Of a stretch of 64,000 bases of DNA, positions 52,535-61,048 are shown piece by piece. Position numbers and translations under genes: made by a program. This stretch comes from Xanthobacter sp. NM-25. GTDB taxonomy: Bacteria; Pseudomonadota; Alphaproteobacteria; Rhizobiales; Xanthobacteraceae. Numbering within the stretch: position 1 is the stretch's first letter; every line of letters begins with the position of its first letter. Below the pieces are notes generated by a model. That model was not told the DNA's origin, made no database searches, and saw nothing but the letters and a program-made list of their open reading frames with translations. The stretch spans positions 248,001 to 312,000 of the forward strand of contig NZ_JACBFS010000004.1 of assembly GCF_022138605.1 (NCBI RefSeq), given 5' to 3'.

Positions 52535-52885
52535 ATGTCCGTCGCCATGATCCTGCTGCCGCTGTTCGTTCATGTGGCCCTGTTGCTGGGGCTGCTCTTG
52601 GCCGCCCTGGTGGGCGAGCGCCAGCAGCCGGCCATGGACCCGCCGGGGCATCCGCAGGGGCGCACCCTGTCGTCTCTGCTGTTCGCCACCCTCACGGTGC
52701 TGACCCTCGTCACCCACAAGGCGGACATCATCTTTCTGGTCCTGGCCTGGCTGTTCGTGCTGGCCGATGCGGTGCGCGGGCTGGCACCGGCGGGGCGCGG
52801 TCACCGCGGCCCCGAGCTGGTGGCGCTGGTGGTGCTCGCCCTCGCCTGGGCGGCGTTCGCGCTTTCCATTCTCCTCAACATCTGA
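52535..52885 (+). CDS. MAPEG-family membrane protein
   Basis: 116 aa from ATG 52535, with GGGAG five bases upstream. Four helices: VAMILLPLFVHVALLLGLLL, TLSSLLFATLTVLTLVTHKA, IIFLVLAWLFVLADAVRGLA and ELVALVVLALAWAAFALSIL. The second and third helices with LVTHKADIIFLVLAWLFVLA are characteristic of MAPEG (eicosanoid/glutathione metabolism) proteins, whose bacterial members are of unknown function. The nucleosidase gene follows 67 bp later, so co-transcription is possible. Confidence 0.8.
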   Translation: MSVAMILLPLFVHVALLLGLLLAALVGERQQPAMDPPGHPQGRTLSSLLFATLTVLTLVTHKADIIFLVLAWLFVLADAVRGLAPAGRGHRGPELVALVVLALAWAAFALSILLNI

Positions 52886-52952
52886 AGCTGTGCCGATTGA
52901 CAGACGCCGCCGCGCGGCGGAGGAGTCGCACTTTGCCCCTTCAGGTGAGCCG

Positions 52953-53618
52953 ATGGACGACCCCACCCGCCATCTCCTGAGCATTGGCGGCCATCGCGTG
53001 CTGTTCGTGATGGCCACGAGCCAGGAGTATGGACCACATCTTCAGGCCCGCATCGCCCCGCTCATCACCGGCGTCGGGCCGGTGGAGGCTGCGGTGGAGA
53101 CCGCCCGCGCCCTGGCCCGCCTTGATCACGCGGGTCAGCTGCCGGATGTGGTGTTCACCCTGGGCTCGGCCGGATCGCGGCGGCTCGCCCATGCGGAGGT
53201 CTACCAGGTCTCCCACCTCGCCTATCGCGACATGGATGCCTCGCCCCTCGGCGTCGAGAAGGGGCGCACCCCGTTTCTCGACGAGCCGGCGGTGATCGCC
53301 CTTGAGCACCATATCGAAGGCATTCCCGCCGCCTCCCTTTCCACCGGCGGCGCCATCATCTCAGGCGCCGCTTACGATGCGATCGCCGAGGACATGGTGG
53401 ACATGGAGAGCTTCGCCGTGCTGCGCGCGGCGCGCCGCTTCCATTTGCCCATCATTGGCCTGCGAGGCATCAGCGACGGGAAGAGCACGCTCTCCCGCCA
53501 TGAAGACTGGACCGAATACTTGCACATCATCGACGAGAAGCTGGCCCACGCCCTCGACCTGTTCATGGCGCAAACCGCCGCCCGCGGCCTGGTTGCGGCC
53601 GGGGAGCGCCAGCCGTGA
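52953..53618 (+). CDS. 5'-methylthioadenosine/S-adenosylhomocysteine nucleosidase
   Basis: 221 aa from ATG 52953. Hydrolyses MTA or SAH, recycling methionine and removing the SAH inhibitor. Seen: MATSQEYGPHLQARIAPLIT, PVEAAVETARALARL, VFTLGSAGSRRLAHAEVYQV, ALEHHIEGIPAASLSTGGAI, VDMESFAVLRAARRFHLPII and the catalytic Asp in GLRGISDGKSTLS. The order matches MtnN. GTGA overlap couples it to rsmB. Soluble. Confidence 0.92.
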   Translation: MDDPTRHLLSIGGHRVLFVMATSQEYGPHLQARIAPLITGVGPVEAAVETARALARLDHAGQLPDVVFTLGSAGSRRLAHAEVYQVSHLAYRDMDASPLGVEKGRTPFLDEPAVIALEHHIEGIPAASLSTGGAIISGAAYDAIAEDMVDMESFAVLRAARRFHLPIIGLRGISDGKSTLSRHEDWTEYLHIIDEKLAHALDLFMAQTAARGLVAAGERQP

Positions 53619-54913
53619 CCCCAGCCGCCCGCATCGCCGCCGCCATCGAGGTCATGGCCGACATCTCCGCGCGCCGACGGCCCGCGCCCGATGCCCTCAA
53701 GGACTGGGGCCTCTCGCACCGCTTCGCCGGCTCGGGTGACCGCGCCGCCATTGCCGGACTGGTCTATGACACCCTGCGGCGGCGCGCCTCATCCGCCGCC
53801 GTCATGGGCTCCGAGGCGCCCCGCGCCCTGGTACTGGGCATGTTGAGCGTGATGCGCGGTCTCGACGTGACGGCCATCGCCGCCCTGGCGGACGGGTCCC
53901 GCTATGCGCCGGCGGCCTTGACCGACCGGGAGCGCGAGCAGCTCACCGAGCCCAGCCTGGCCGGCGCCCCGCCGTTCGTGCGCGGCGATTATCCTCAATG
54001 GCTCCACGCCTCCCTGCGACACGTGTTCGGCGACGAGGTGGTGGACGAGGGCCAGGCCCTGGCCACCCGCGCCCCCCTCGACCTGCGCATCAACACCCTC
54101 AAGGCGACGCCCGAGGCAGCCGCCGCGGCGCTGGCCCACCTCAACCCCCAGCCGGGGCGCTTTTCACCCCTTGCCTTGCGCATCGCGCTCGGCGCCGACG
54201 GCAAGGCACCGCCGGTGACGGCGGAACCCGCCTTCCTCAAGGGCGAGGTGGAGGTTCAGGACGAAGGCTCGCAGCTCGCCGCCATCCTGGCTCAGCCCCT
54301 GCCCGGCAGCCAGGTGCTCGATCTGTGCGCGGGGGCTGGCGGCAAGACGCTGGAGTTCGCCGCGCTCATGGACAACAGCGGCCAGCTCTATGCCCACGAT
54401 GCCGATATTCGCCGGCTGAAGCCCATGCATGAGCGGCTGACCCGCGCCGGCGTGCGCAATGTGCAGGTCCGCGCGCCGCGCGGCGCGGAGAAGGTCCTGG
54501 CTGATCTCGAGGCCCGCATGGATCTGGTGCTGGTGGACGCCCCCTGCACCGGCACCGGCACCTGGCGACGCAACCCCGATGCCAAGTGGCGCGTGCGCCC
54601 CGGCGCCCTGGCCCAGCGCACCGCCGACCAGGCCCGCATTCTGGAGGATGCCGCCCAATATGTGCGGCCGGGCGGGCGGCTCGCTTATGTCACCTGCTCT
54701 CTTCTGGATGAGGAGAACGGCGCCCAGATCCGCGCGTTTCTCACCAAGCGGCCAGACTTCTCGGTCATTCTGCCCACCGAGAACGTGCTGGCCCTCGGCG
54801 AACGGGGCCTTGCCCTGCGCGACGCCGCGCTCACCAGCCGCGAGGGCCTGCTGATGACGCCGCGCCGAACCGGCACCGACGGCTTCTTCGTCAGCGTGCT
54901 GAAGCGCACGTAG
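53615..54913 (+). CDS. rsmB: RsmB-type 16S rRNA m5C methyltransferase
   Basis: 432 aa. N-terminal NusB-like helical domain followed by an RsmB/NOP SAM-dependent methyltransferase core. Seen: FVRGDYPQWLHASLRHVFGD, DLRINTLKATPEAA, SAM loop VLDLCAGAGGKTLEFAALMD, and the two Cys motifs LVDAPCTGTGTWRRNPDAKW and LAYVTCSLLDEENGAQ that mark m5C enzymes. It methylates C967 of 16S rRNA in E. coli. GTG 53615 overlaps the mtnN stop by GTGA, so translation is coupled. Confidence 0.95.
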   Translation: MTPAARIAAAIEVMADISARRRPAPDALKDWGLSHRFAGSGDRAAIAGLVYDTLRRRASSAAVMGSEAPRALVLGMLSVMRGLDVTAIAALADGSRYAPAALTDREREQLTEPSLAGAPPFVRGDYPQWLHASLRHVFGDEVVDEGQALATRAPLDLRINTLKATPEAAAAALAHLNPQPGRFSPLALRIALGADGKAPPVTAEPAFLKGEVEVQDEGSQLAAILAQPLPGSQVLDLCAGAGGKTLEFAALMDNSGQLYAHDADIRRLKPMHERLTRAGVRNVQVRAPRGAEKVLADLEARMDLVLVDAPCTGTGTWRRNPDAKWRVRPGALAQRTADQARILEDAAQYVRPGGRLAYVTCSLLDEENGAQIRAFLTKRPDFSVILPTENVLALGERGLALRDAALTSREGLLMTPRRTGTDGFFVSVLKRT

Positions 54914-54987
54914 CACGTTTTAGTTGTAAATTTGATCGGCACCCGCATAGCATCACCGTCCGAGAGGGACCCTCCCGGCGGAGGGTG

Positions 54988-55629
54988 ATGCTGGCGGTGG
55001 CGCTCATGGACTTTCTGATTCGCTTCGTTCCCGTGCTTCAAGTGCTGATCGGCGCAATTGTGGGCGCCCTCGTCGCCCTCTGGGCCGCGCAACGCGAGGA
55101 GGCGCAGCAGCAGTTCAATCTGGCGGCCTCCTGCCTCACCATGACCGAGCGCCTTGTGGAGCGCTATACGGGCCAAACGGTTCAGATCCAGGACATTGAC
55201 GTTCGGGTAAACCTGCTGCCGATGGAATGCCAAAGCCGGCGACGGGCTATTCTCGACGCGATCCGGGCCGTGGCCGTGGTCCAGGCCAACGACACCTCCA
55301 GCGCCGCCACCCCCACGGATCGTCCGTCAACCGCCGACAGCGCCATGTGGGTAGCGCTGGGCTTCCTCGGCCCTGATGCCACGAACGTCGATGTGAATTT
55401 CGTGGGCGCGGGCGGGGCGGCCCTTAGCGCGCCGCCGCCGGCGGGCACCGTGCTGCGCACGAAATGGCAGGTCAATGTGCGGCCCGGCCCGGCGGATTGG
55501 AGCCAGGTGCTGCGCGTGCTTGAGCTCGGCCAGTGCTTCCAGGTGCAGGCCACCCGCGAACTGGCGGCGGGCAGCCGCCAGCAGACCTGGGCGCGCGGCG
55601 TGCCGGTGCCCTGCCCGGCGCAGAAATAG
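54988..55629 (+). CDS. hypothetical membrane-anchored protein
   Basis: 213 aa from ATG 54988 (ATG 55006 also possible; GGAGG abuts the first). One N-terminal membrane helix FLIRFVPVLQVLIGAIVGAL is followed by a charged coiled stretch (AAQREEAQQQFNLAASC), then a soluble part with ECQSRRRAILDAIRAVAVVQ and a C-terminal SH3-like strand region WQVNVRPGPADWSQVLRVLE, LGQCFQVQATRELAAGSRQQ and a final PVPCPAQK. Cys117-type pair may form a disulfide, which suggests periplasmic location. No family recognised. It lies between rsmB and guaA. Confidence 0.65.
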   Translation: MLAVALMDFLIRFVPVLQVLIGAIVGALVALWAAQREEAQQQFNLAASCLTMTERLVERYTGQTVQIQDIDVRVNLLPMECQSRRRAILDAIRAVAVVQANDTSSAATPTDRPSTADSAMWVALGFLGPDATNVDVNFVGAGGAALSAPPPAGTVLRTKWQVNVRPGPADWSQVLRVLELGQCFQVQATRELAAGSRQQTWARGVPVPCPAQK

Positions 55630-55728
55630 CGGCGGCACAACCCAGCCCCGCCTTCGCCTCGCTTTTGCAAACCGCTCTTTCCGGCTAAAGGAGGCGCCAA
55701 CTCCCTGCAGTCGGAAAGCCGCCGCCCC

Positions 55729-57288
55729 ATGACCGTTCCCGCTCAAGACACCGTCCTCATCATCGATTTCGGCAGCCAGGTGACGCAGCTCATCGCCCGC
55801 CGGGTGCGTGAGGAAGGCGTCTATTCGGAGGTGGTTCCATTCCAGAAGGGCGCGGAGGCCATCGCCCGGCTGCGGCCCAAGGCCATCATCCTCTCCGGCG
55901 GCCCGGCCTCGGTCATCGAGGGCGAAAGCCCCAAGGCGCCGCAGGAAGCCTTCACGGCCGGCGTGCCGGTGCTCGGCATCTGCTATGGCGAACAGTGCAT
56001 GGCGGCCCAGCTCGGCGGCACCGTGGAGGCCGGCCACCATCGCGAATTCGGCCGCGCCGAACTCACCGTGAAGAGGCAGGTGCCCCTGTTCGACGGCGTC
56101 TGGCAGCCGGGCGAGCGCCACACCGTGTGGATGAGCCACGGCGACCGCGTGACCGCCCTGCCAGCCGGCTTCGAGGTGGTCGCCACCTCGGAGAACGCCC
56201 CCTTCGCCGCCATCGCCGACGTGGCCCGCAAGTATTACGGCGTGCAGTTCCATCCCGAGGTGGTGCATACTCCCGATGGCGCCCGCCTGCTCTCCAATTT
56301 CGTGCGCAAGGTGGCGGGGCTGGAAGGCACCTGGACCATGGGCGCGTTCCGCGAGCGGGCCATCGCCCAGATCCGCGCGCAGGTGGGCGCCGGCCGCGTC
56401 ATCTGCGGTCTGTCCGGCGGCGTGGATTCCTCGGTCGCTGCCGTGCTCATTCACGAGGCCATCGGCGACCAGCTGACCTGCGTGTTCGTCGACCACGGCC
56501 TGATGCGCAAGGGCGAGGCCGACGAAGTGGTCTCCCTGTTCCGAGGCCACTATAACATTCCCCTCGTGCACGTGGATGCATCCGACCTGTTCCTGAAGGA
56601 GCTCGATGGCGTCGAAGATCCCGAACAGAAGCGCAAGATCATCGGCAAGCTGTTCATCGACGTATTCGAAGCCGAGGCCAAGAAGGTGGGCGGCGCTGAT
56701 TTCCTCGCCCAGGGCACGCTTTATCCCGACGTGATCGAGAGCGTGTCCTTCACCGGTGGCCCCTCGGTTACCATCAAGAGCCACCACAATGTGGGCGGCC
56801 TGCCGGCGCGCATGAACATGAAGCTGGTGGAGCCCCTGCGCGAGCTGTTCAAGGATGAGGTGCGCCTGCTGGGCCGCGAGCTCGGCCTGCCGGAGACGTT
56901 CGTGGGTCGCCACCCCTTCCCCGGCCCCGGCCTTGCCATCCGCTGCCCGGGCGGCATCACCCGTGAGAAGCTCGACATCCTGCGCCAGGCCGACGCCATC
57001 TATCTGGAAGAAATCCGTTTCGCCGGCCTCTATGACGTGATCTGGCAGGCCTTCGCGGTGATCCTGCCGGTGCGCACCGTTGGCGTGATGGGCGACGGCC
57101 GCACCTACGACCACGTGCTGGCCCTGCGCGCGGTGACCTCGGTGGACGGCATGACGGCCGACTTCTACCCCTTCGACATGGCCTTCCTGGGCCGCACCGC
57201 CACCCGCATCATCAACGAGGTCCGCGGCGTGAACCGCGTCGTCTACGACGTGACCTCGAAGCCCCCGGGAACAATCGAGTGGGAGTGA
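55729..57288 (+). CDS. guaA: GMP synthase (glutamine-hydrolysing)
   Basis: 519 aa. Aminates XMP to GMP. The class I glutaminase domain shows LIIDFGSQVTQLIARRVREE, nucleophile Cys in LGICYGEQCMAAQLGG and His/Glu in YGVQFHPEVVHTPDG. The ATP pyrophosphatase domain shows VICGLSGGVDSSVAAVLIHE (PP-loop), and the C-terminal dimer domain ends NRVVYDVTSKPPGTIEWE. A complete gene. Its 3' end is a known chromosomal insertion site for genomic islands in other bacteria, and the sequence after it looks accessory. Confidence 0.97.
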   Translation: MTVPAQDTVLIIDFGSQVTQLIARRVREEGVYSEVVPFQKGAEAIARLRPKAIILSGGPASVIEGESPKAPQEAFTAGVPVLGICYGEQCMAAQLGGTVEAGHHREFGRAELTVKRQVPLFDGVWQPGERHTVWMSHGDRVTALPAGFEVVATSENAPFAAIADVARKYYGVQFHPEVVHTPDGARLLSNFVRKVAGLEGTWTMGAFRERAIAQIRAQVGAGRVICGLSGGVDSSVAAVLIHEAIGDQLTCVFVDHGLMRKGEADEVVSLFRGHYNIPLVHVDASDLFLKELDGVEDPEQKRKIIGKLFIDVFEAEAKKVGGADFLAQGTLYPDVIESVSFTGGPSVTIKSHHNVGGLPARMNMKLVEPLRELFKDEVRLLGRELGLPETFVGRHPFPGPGLAIRCPGGITREKLDILRQADAIYLEEIRFAGLYDVIWQAFAVILPVRTVGVMGDGRTYDHVLALRAVTSVDGMTADFYPFDMAFLGRTATRIINEVRGVNRVVYDVTSKPPGTIEWE

Positions 57289-57797
57289 TTTTTGCCTATC
57301 CGGACGTCGCCGAATTTGCGGGGCAGGACGCTATAGCGAACGGAAAACAGAAAATTCCATTCAAAACTATCGGTAGAGAGGCTGGGATTGGCGGTGCGGG
57401 TCCGCCCGACGAAACGCGCAGATGTTCATCAACGCCACATATCAAAGTACCGTCATGAGGAATGAGGCTCATGACGGTACTTTTGGTGAGGCCGCTCCGT
57501 ATTCCGAGAGGGAAGGCCTTTATGTGTGTGGTTCGTATCGGCCACCATTTCGTTCGGGCTGAACGGGCGCCGTGAGACCATCAATCTCGGCAAATGGGCT
57601 CGAGGGGGGCTTTCGCTCGGTCGGGGAGGCACTTGGGACACGCCCAGGGATCGCGGAAGGAAGGCGCCGTTCGTCCGGCCCCGATTGTGGCACCATGCCG
57701 GCGCAACGCTCATCGCACCTCATGTCGCGTATTTTCCGCCACTTGCGGCAAACACATGCGACGCGAAATCTCTGCTCCGCAGGGGGGGCGACCCGGT
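57289..57797. other. gene-free stretch after guaA
   Basis: About 500 bp without a credible gene. It holds a 16-bp perfect hairpin (57444-57483). Base composition is lower in GC in the first half (CAGAAAATTCCATTCAAAAC-type runs). No transposase or integrase is seen. The remainder up to the HAD pseudogene resembles degraded DNA. Confidence 0.5.
57444..57484 (+). terminator. long perfect hairpin downstream of guaA
   Basis: AAAGTACCGTCATGAG (57444-57459) and CTCATGACGGTACTTT (57468-57483) form a 16-bp perfect stem around an 8-nt loop, followed by one further T. The A-tract and T-tract at its base make it work in both directions. It begins 155 bp after the guaA stop. Confidence 0.75.
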
Positions 57798-58428
57798 TCA
57801 GGATTTTGGATCCACACAACCCATCGAATCGAGCTTTGCTAGCGTCGGGGACAGCGAGCTTCGTTCCAGCCACAGGAGAGCGTTCCAGCCTGATGCGCGC
57901 GCGGCAAGGATATTTGCCGGCATGTCATCGACCAAAAGCAAGTGCTCGGCCGGGAACCCTGAACGGGCGCCACCTGTTCGAAGAAAGCTCTATCGGGCTT
58001 GCGACACCCCAAAGCAGCCGAATAGAAGACGCCGTCACAATGGCGGGCCAAACCCAGAACCTCGACCAGATACGCCGCACGGAGGTGCTCTTGGTTGGTC
58101 GCGAGATAAACCTTTTTTCCGGCATCACGCTGCTGGCGGAGTTCTTCGAGAAGTTCAATGTTCAGCCGCGCGTCGTTTTCAAACCAGCAGGCAATGAAAT
58201 CATCATAGGACAGATGCAGGGCAATCTTTGCCAATGCGGGCTTTAGTGCTCAGCCAGGCCACATCGCCCCACAACGATTTCATTCCAATACGGAAGGAAT
58301 AACTCTCGCTGCAGGTCCACGACCGACAACCCCAGATCATCCTCGATGGTGGACGCCCAGGGCCTGCCATCTGAAGGACGGCCGCACACCAAGACGCCAT
58401 CCACATCAACCATCAACGCGCTGAACAA
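57798..58428 (-). pseudogene. HAD-family phosphatase, broken by two frameshifts
   Basis: The three frames together read as one HAD hydrolase. Starting at ATG 58428: SALMVDVDGVLV (nucleophile DxD) up to GRCGLAEH and a stop near 58244; then, after a shift, MAKIALHLSYDDFIACWFEN and KVYLATNQEHLRAAYLVEVL with GCRKPDRAFFEQVA (motifs II and III) up to about 57960; then, after a second shift, LLLVDDMPANILAARASGWN (motif IV) to a TGA at 57798-57800. A single missing base at the first site would restore CAC CTA AAG CCC. The product would be a small phosphatase of about 205 aa. Sequencing error is possible but two independent shifts make decay more likely. Confidence 0.75.
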
Positions 58429-58654
58429 AACCGATTGCCCTCCCCTGCCGCGCCTCTCCCAAAACCAGCGACAGCTTTCGTGAATCTAACCGTGCCAGCG
58501 CGGCTCGATCCACGCGCCACTTCGGGACCCTCGAATGCCCCAGCGGTCCCAGCTCGACGGGCTCCATCATCGCCGGTGGTTGCACTCTACCGGCAGCATC
58601 ACCCAGGCGGAAGCCAATGAGCCGGCTGAGCCCGGGAGGTTGACCGCGGGCCAT

Positions 58655-59040
58655 TCACGCATCGAGGGACGCGGGCGCCCAGGCCCCGTCGACGACCGGC
58701 CTGGCGGCGCGGCGCACCACCGGGAGCGCTGCCGCCAGATTGAGCGCCGAGAGGTGCGCGACCGCCGGCCGTTCCCACTCCGCATGCGATCCATTCTGCG
58801 GGATGCCCGCGTGGTGGACGACCACGTCCCGCCATCCGAGACGCGCGGCGAGCGCATCGGACAGGCGCTCCGTCTCTGCCACCTTTGCGCGGTCGCCCTG
58901 CACGACGAAGGCATCGCCACGCCCCTGTGCCGGAGCCGGAGCCACCTGCCACGCGAAGCCCGTCATGGGCGAGACGCGACAGCGACACCCATGCCCGGCG
59001 ATGCGCCGGTGACCCACACGCTCTTTCGGTCCTGCCGCAT
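58655..59040 (-). pseudogene. SDR remnant, frameshifted and C-terminally truncated
   Basis: From ATG 59040 the frame reads MRQDRKSVWVTGASPGMGVA VASRP and stops. The next frame continues SRLAHDGLRVAGGSGS, and a third reads GDAFVVQGDRAKVAETERLS, DALAARLGWRDVVVHHAGIP to a stop at 58655-58657. Together they match the N-terminal half of a short-chain dehydrogenase (TGxxxGxG, then VVVxxAGI), but the active-site Ser/Tyr/Lys half is missing. It lies 14 bp downstream of an intact SDR gene on the same strand, so it may be an old tandem copy or the neighbour's former partner. Confidence 0.65.
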
Positions 59041-59054
59041 GGCCGGGGCCCCAA

Positions 59055-59795
59055 TCAGATCGCGCCGCCGTTGGCGAACAGCGTCTGGCCATTGATCCAG
59101 GCCCCATCGGGGCCAGCCAGGAAGGACACGACGGAGGCGATGTCGTCGGGCGTGCCCAACCGCTCCAGCGGCGCCAGTTTCGTGATGTTGGCGATGAGCG
59201 CGTCCGACTTGCCCTTGAAGAACAGCTCGGTGGCGGTGGGCCCGGGCGCCACGGCATTGACGGTGATGTTCCGTCCCCGCAATTCGCGCGCAAGAATAGA
59301 GGTCAGCACCTCTACGGCCGCCTTGGTCGCGGCATAGGCGCCATAAGCCGGCAGCTTGAGCTGGGTCACGCTGGTGGACGTGTTGATGATCCGCCCGCCC
59401 TCACCCATCCGCCGAGCTGCCTCCTGCAGGGTATTGAAGGTGCCCTTGAGATTGATCGCGACCATGCGATCGAAGGTTGCGGCGTCCATCTTCGCGATGG
59501 GAGCCAGCTCCATGACGCCGGCATTGTTGACCAGCACGCCAACTTCACTGCCGCGCGCCGCGATATCGGCGAACATGCCGGCCACCCCGCCCGCGTCAGC
59601 AACATCCGCCGCCACCGCGAAGGCCTGACCCCCGGCCGCCTCGATCTCCTGCACCACCACATGGGCGGCATCCGGGTTGGTCGCATAGTTCACCGCGACG
59701 GTGAACCCGTCCGCCGCCAGCCGCCTGGCAATGGCGGCGCCGATGCCTCGCGAGCCGCCGGTGACCAGCGCAACTTTGTTCTGCCCGTGTGCCAT
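59055..59795 (-). CDS. short-chain dehydrogenase/reductase (3-oxoacyl reductase-like)
   Basis: 246 aa from ATG 59795. Classical SDR: VALVTGGSRGIGAAIARRLA (NADP binding), VLVNNAGVMELAPI, catalytic Ser in IINTSTSVTQL, YAATK in YGAYAATKAAVEVLTSILAR, NAVAPGPTATELF, and C-terminal INGQTLFANGGAI. Complete and probably active, reducing a carbonyl group; substrate unknown. It is divergent from a TetR regulator gene across 97 bp containing palindromic motifs, a typical arrangement for TetR-controlled detoxification SDRs. An SDR remnant follows it. Confidence 0.92.
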   Translation of the reverse strand: MAHGQNKVALVTGGSRGIGAAIARRLAADGFTVAVNYATNPDAAHVVVQEIEAAGGQAFAVAADVADAGGVAGMFADIAARGSEVGVLVNNAGVMELAPIAKMDAATFDRMVAINLKGTFNTLQEAARRMGEGGRIINTSTSVTQLKLPAYGAYAATKAAVEVLTSILARELRGRNITVNAVAPGPTATELFFKGKSDALIANITKLAPLERLGTPDDIASVVSFLAGPDGAWINGQTLFANGGAI

Positions 59796-59814
59796 GTCAT
59801 CCACCATTTTTAAA

Positions 59815-59880
59815 ACGAAACGTAACGGAAAATAATTTCGGAAACGGGAATGTCAATTGCCTTTTTCCGTAACGCATCGT
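59815..59880. promoter_or_regulatory. TetR operator region between SDR and tetR
   Basis: The 97-bp spacer holds ACGAAACG (59815-59822) and an 11-bp imperfect inverted repeat GTAACGGAAAA (59822-59832) / TTTTCCGTAAC (59863-59873) with one mismatch. It overlaps both promoters, as expected for a TetR operator. Confidence 0.55.
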
Positions 59881-59892
59881 AACGATAAATTC

Positions 59893-60501
59893 ATGACCAC
59901 GCAGAAGCGCCTCTCCCCCCACCTCGGCCGCCCACGCTCGTCGAGCGCGGATTCTCACGATGCGATCTTGAGCGCCGTCTACGATCTCCTTCAGGAGATG
60001 TCGGTTCGCGAGCTGACCATGGAGAAGGTGGCCAAGCGCGCGGGCGTGGGCAAGCCAACCCTGTACCGCTGGTGGAAAACCAAAGCCGCCCTTGTCGTTG
60101 CCATGTTCAACGAGCGCATCGTCCCCGAACTCGACGCCCCTCAGGCGACCACGCTTGAGGACGCCATTCGCGAGAAGATCGACAGGCTTATCGCGGCGTT
60201 CAACGGTTTTTTCGGAAAGGTGATCGCAGAGCTCGTGGCCGAAGCCCAGAGCGATCCGGACGTGCTGACCGAGCTCAACGAATATTACATCAAGCCGCGC
60301 CGGGCGGGAACGGTCGAAGAGATCCAGAAGGCACAGGCCCTCGGTCTCGTGCCCCGGCATATCGATCCCGAGCTCGTGGTCGACGCGATCTTCGGCAGCC
60401 TCTATTTCAATCTTCTGCTGAAGATCAGCCCCCTCACCCCCGACTATGGCGACCGCCTGATGGAAAGTTGCAGAAAGCTTCTCGAACTCAACACGGCCTG
60501 A
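59893..60501 (+). CDS. TetR-family repressor
   Basis: 202 aa from ATG 59893. HTH: DAILSAVYDLLQEMSVRELT, MEKVAKRAGVGKPTLYRWWK, TKAALVVAMFNER. The C-terminal helical region ends DRLMESCRKLLELNTA. The GKPTLYRWW recognition helix is nearly the same as in the TetR at 44444-45043, and both control regions carry a CGAAACG motif, suggesting related DNA sites. It is divergent from the SDR gene it probably represses. The ligand is unknown. The C-terminal part has no cysteine or metal site. Confidence 0.9.
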   Translation: MTTQKRLSPHLGRPRSSSADSHDAILSAVYDLLQEMSVRELTMEKVAKRAGVGKPTLYRWWKTKAALVVAMFNERIVPELDAPQATTLEDAIREKIDRLIAAFNGFFGKVIAELVAEAQSDPDVLTELNEYYIKPRRAGTVEEIQKAQALGLVPRHIDPELVVDAIFGSLYFNLLLKISPLTPDYGDRLMESCRKLLELNTA

Positions 60502-61048
60502 GCCCCCTCCCCCGACCGCCTTACAGATCCATTGAAGCGCGCCCATGTCCGCGCCGGTCCAAACCGGGGCAGCCCGCGGAGAGACGGGGACCCGCGGCGC
60601 GTTGCCGTCCCGGTCGTCAGCCACGATAGGCCGGATCGGGATACCTGAAAGACCTCAGCGCGTCACCGCTAGCCGACGGCATTGCAGCTGAACCCTGCGC
60701 TCCCCCAAACGCCAGGCCGCTCAAGCCGCGCTCGCAGCTGGATGCACCTTTTCCAGACCGCGACAGCCACTTTCCCCAAAGCACCTTCAATATCGAAATA
60801 GATGCGCCCAATATATGAACGTGCCGCCAGATCTGTTTGACAGTATTTTATACATATAGAACGCTACCAGTTTACCGTATACCGCACCCGACGAGCCGTG
60901 TCTCAATCCAATGCCAACGAAATGCAGAGGCGACTTATCTCCAGCATACACTCCCCCTTCGAAGTCTGGCGCCGACGGTCCCGCTTGTCTGTTGCCCACA
61001 CTCAATGCGCATGATAGGGGTGGAATTGCCGGTGTGGGAGATCTTATT
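60502..61048. other. 547-bp spacer, AT-richer second half
   Basis: No gene is supported. From about 60780 the DNA is markedly more AT-rich (ATATATGAAC, TATTTTATACATATAG), with a TTGACA at 60837-60842 but no well-spaced -10 box. A reading frame from 60911 joins the FAD oxidoreductase, but the GTG at 61049 with a good ribosome site is preferred. It probably contains the promoter of the three-gene module. Confidence 0.5.

Noticed and set aside
60837..60860. TTGACA near 60837 as a strong promoter
   Set aside because: The -35 hexamer is perfect, but no -10 box stands at 16-18 bp; the TATAGA is only 12 bp away, so it was not called as a promoter.
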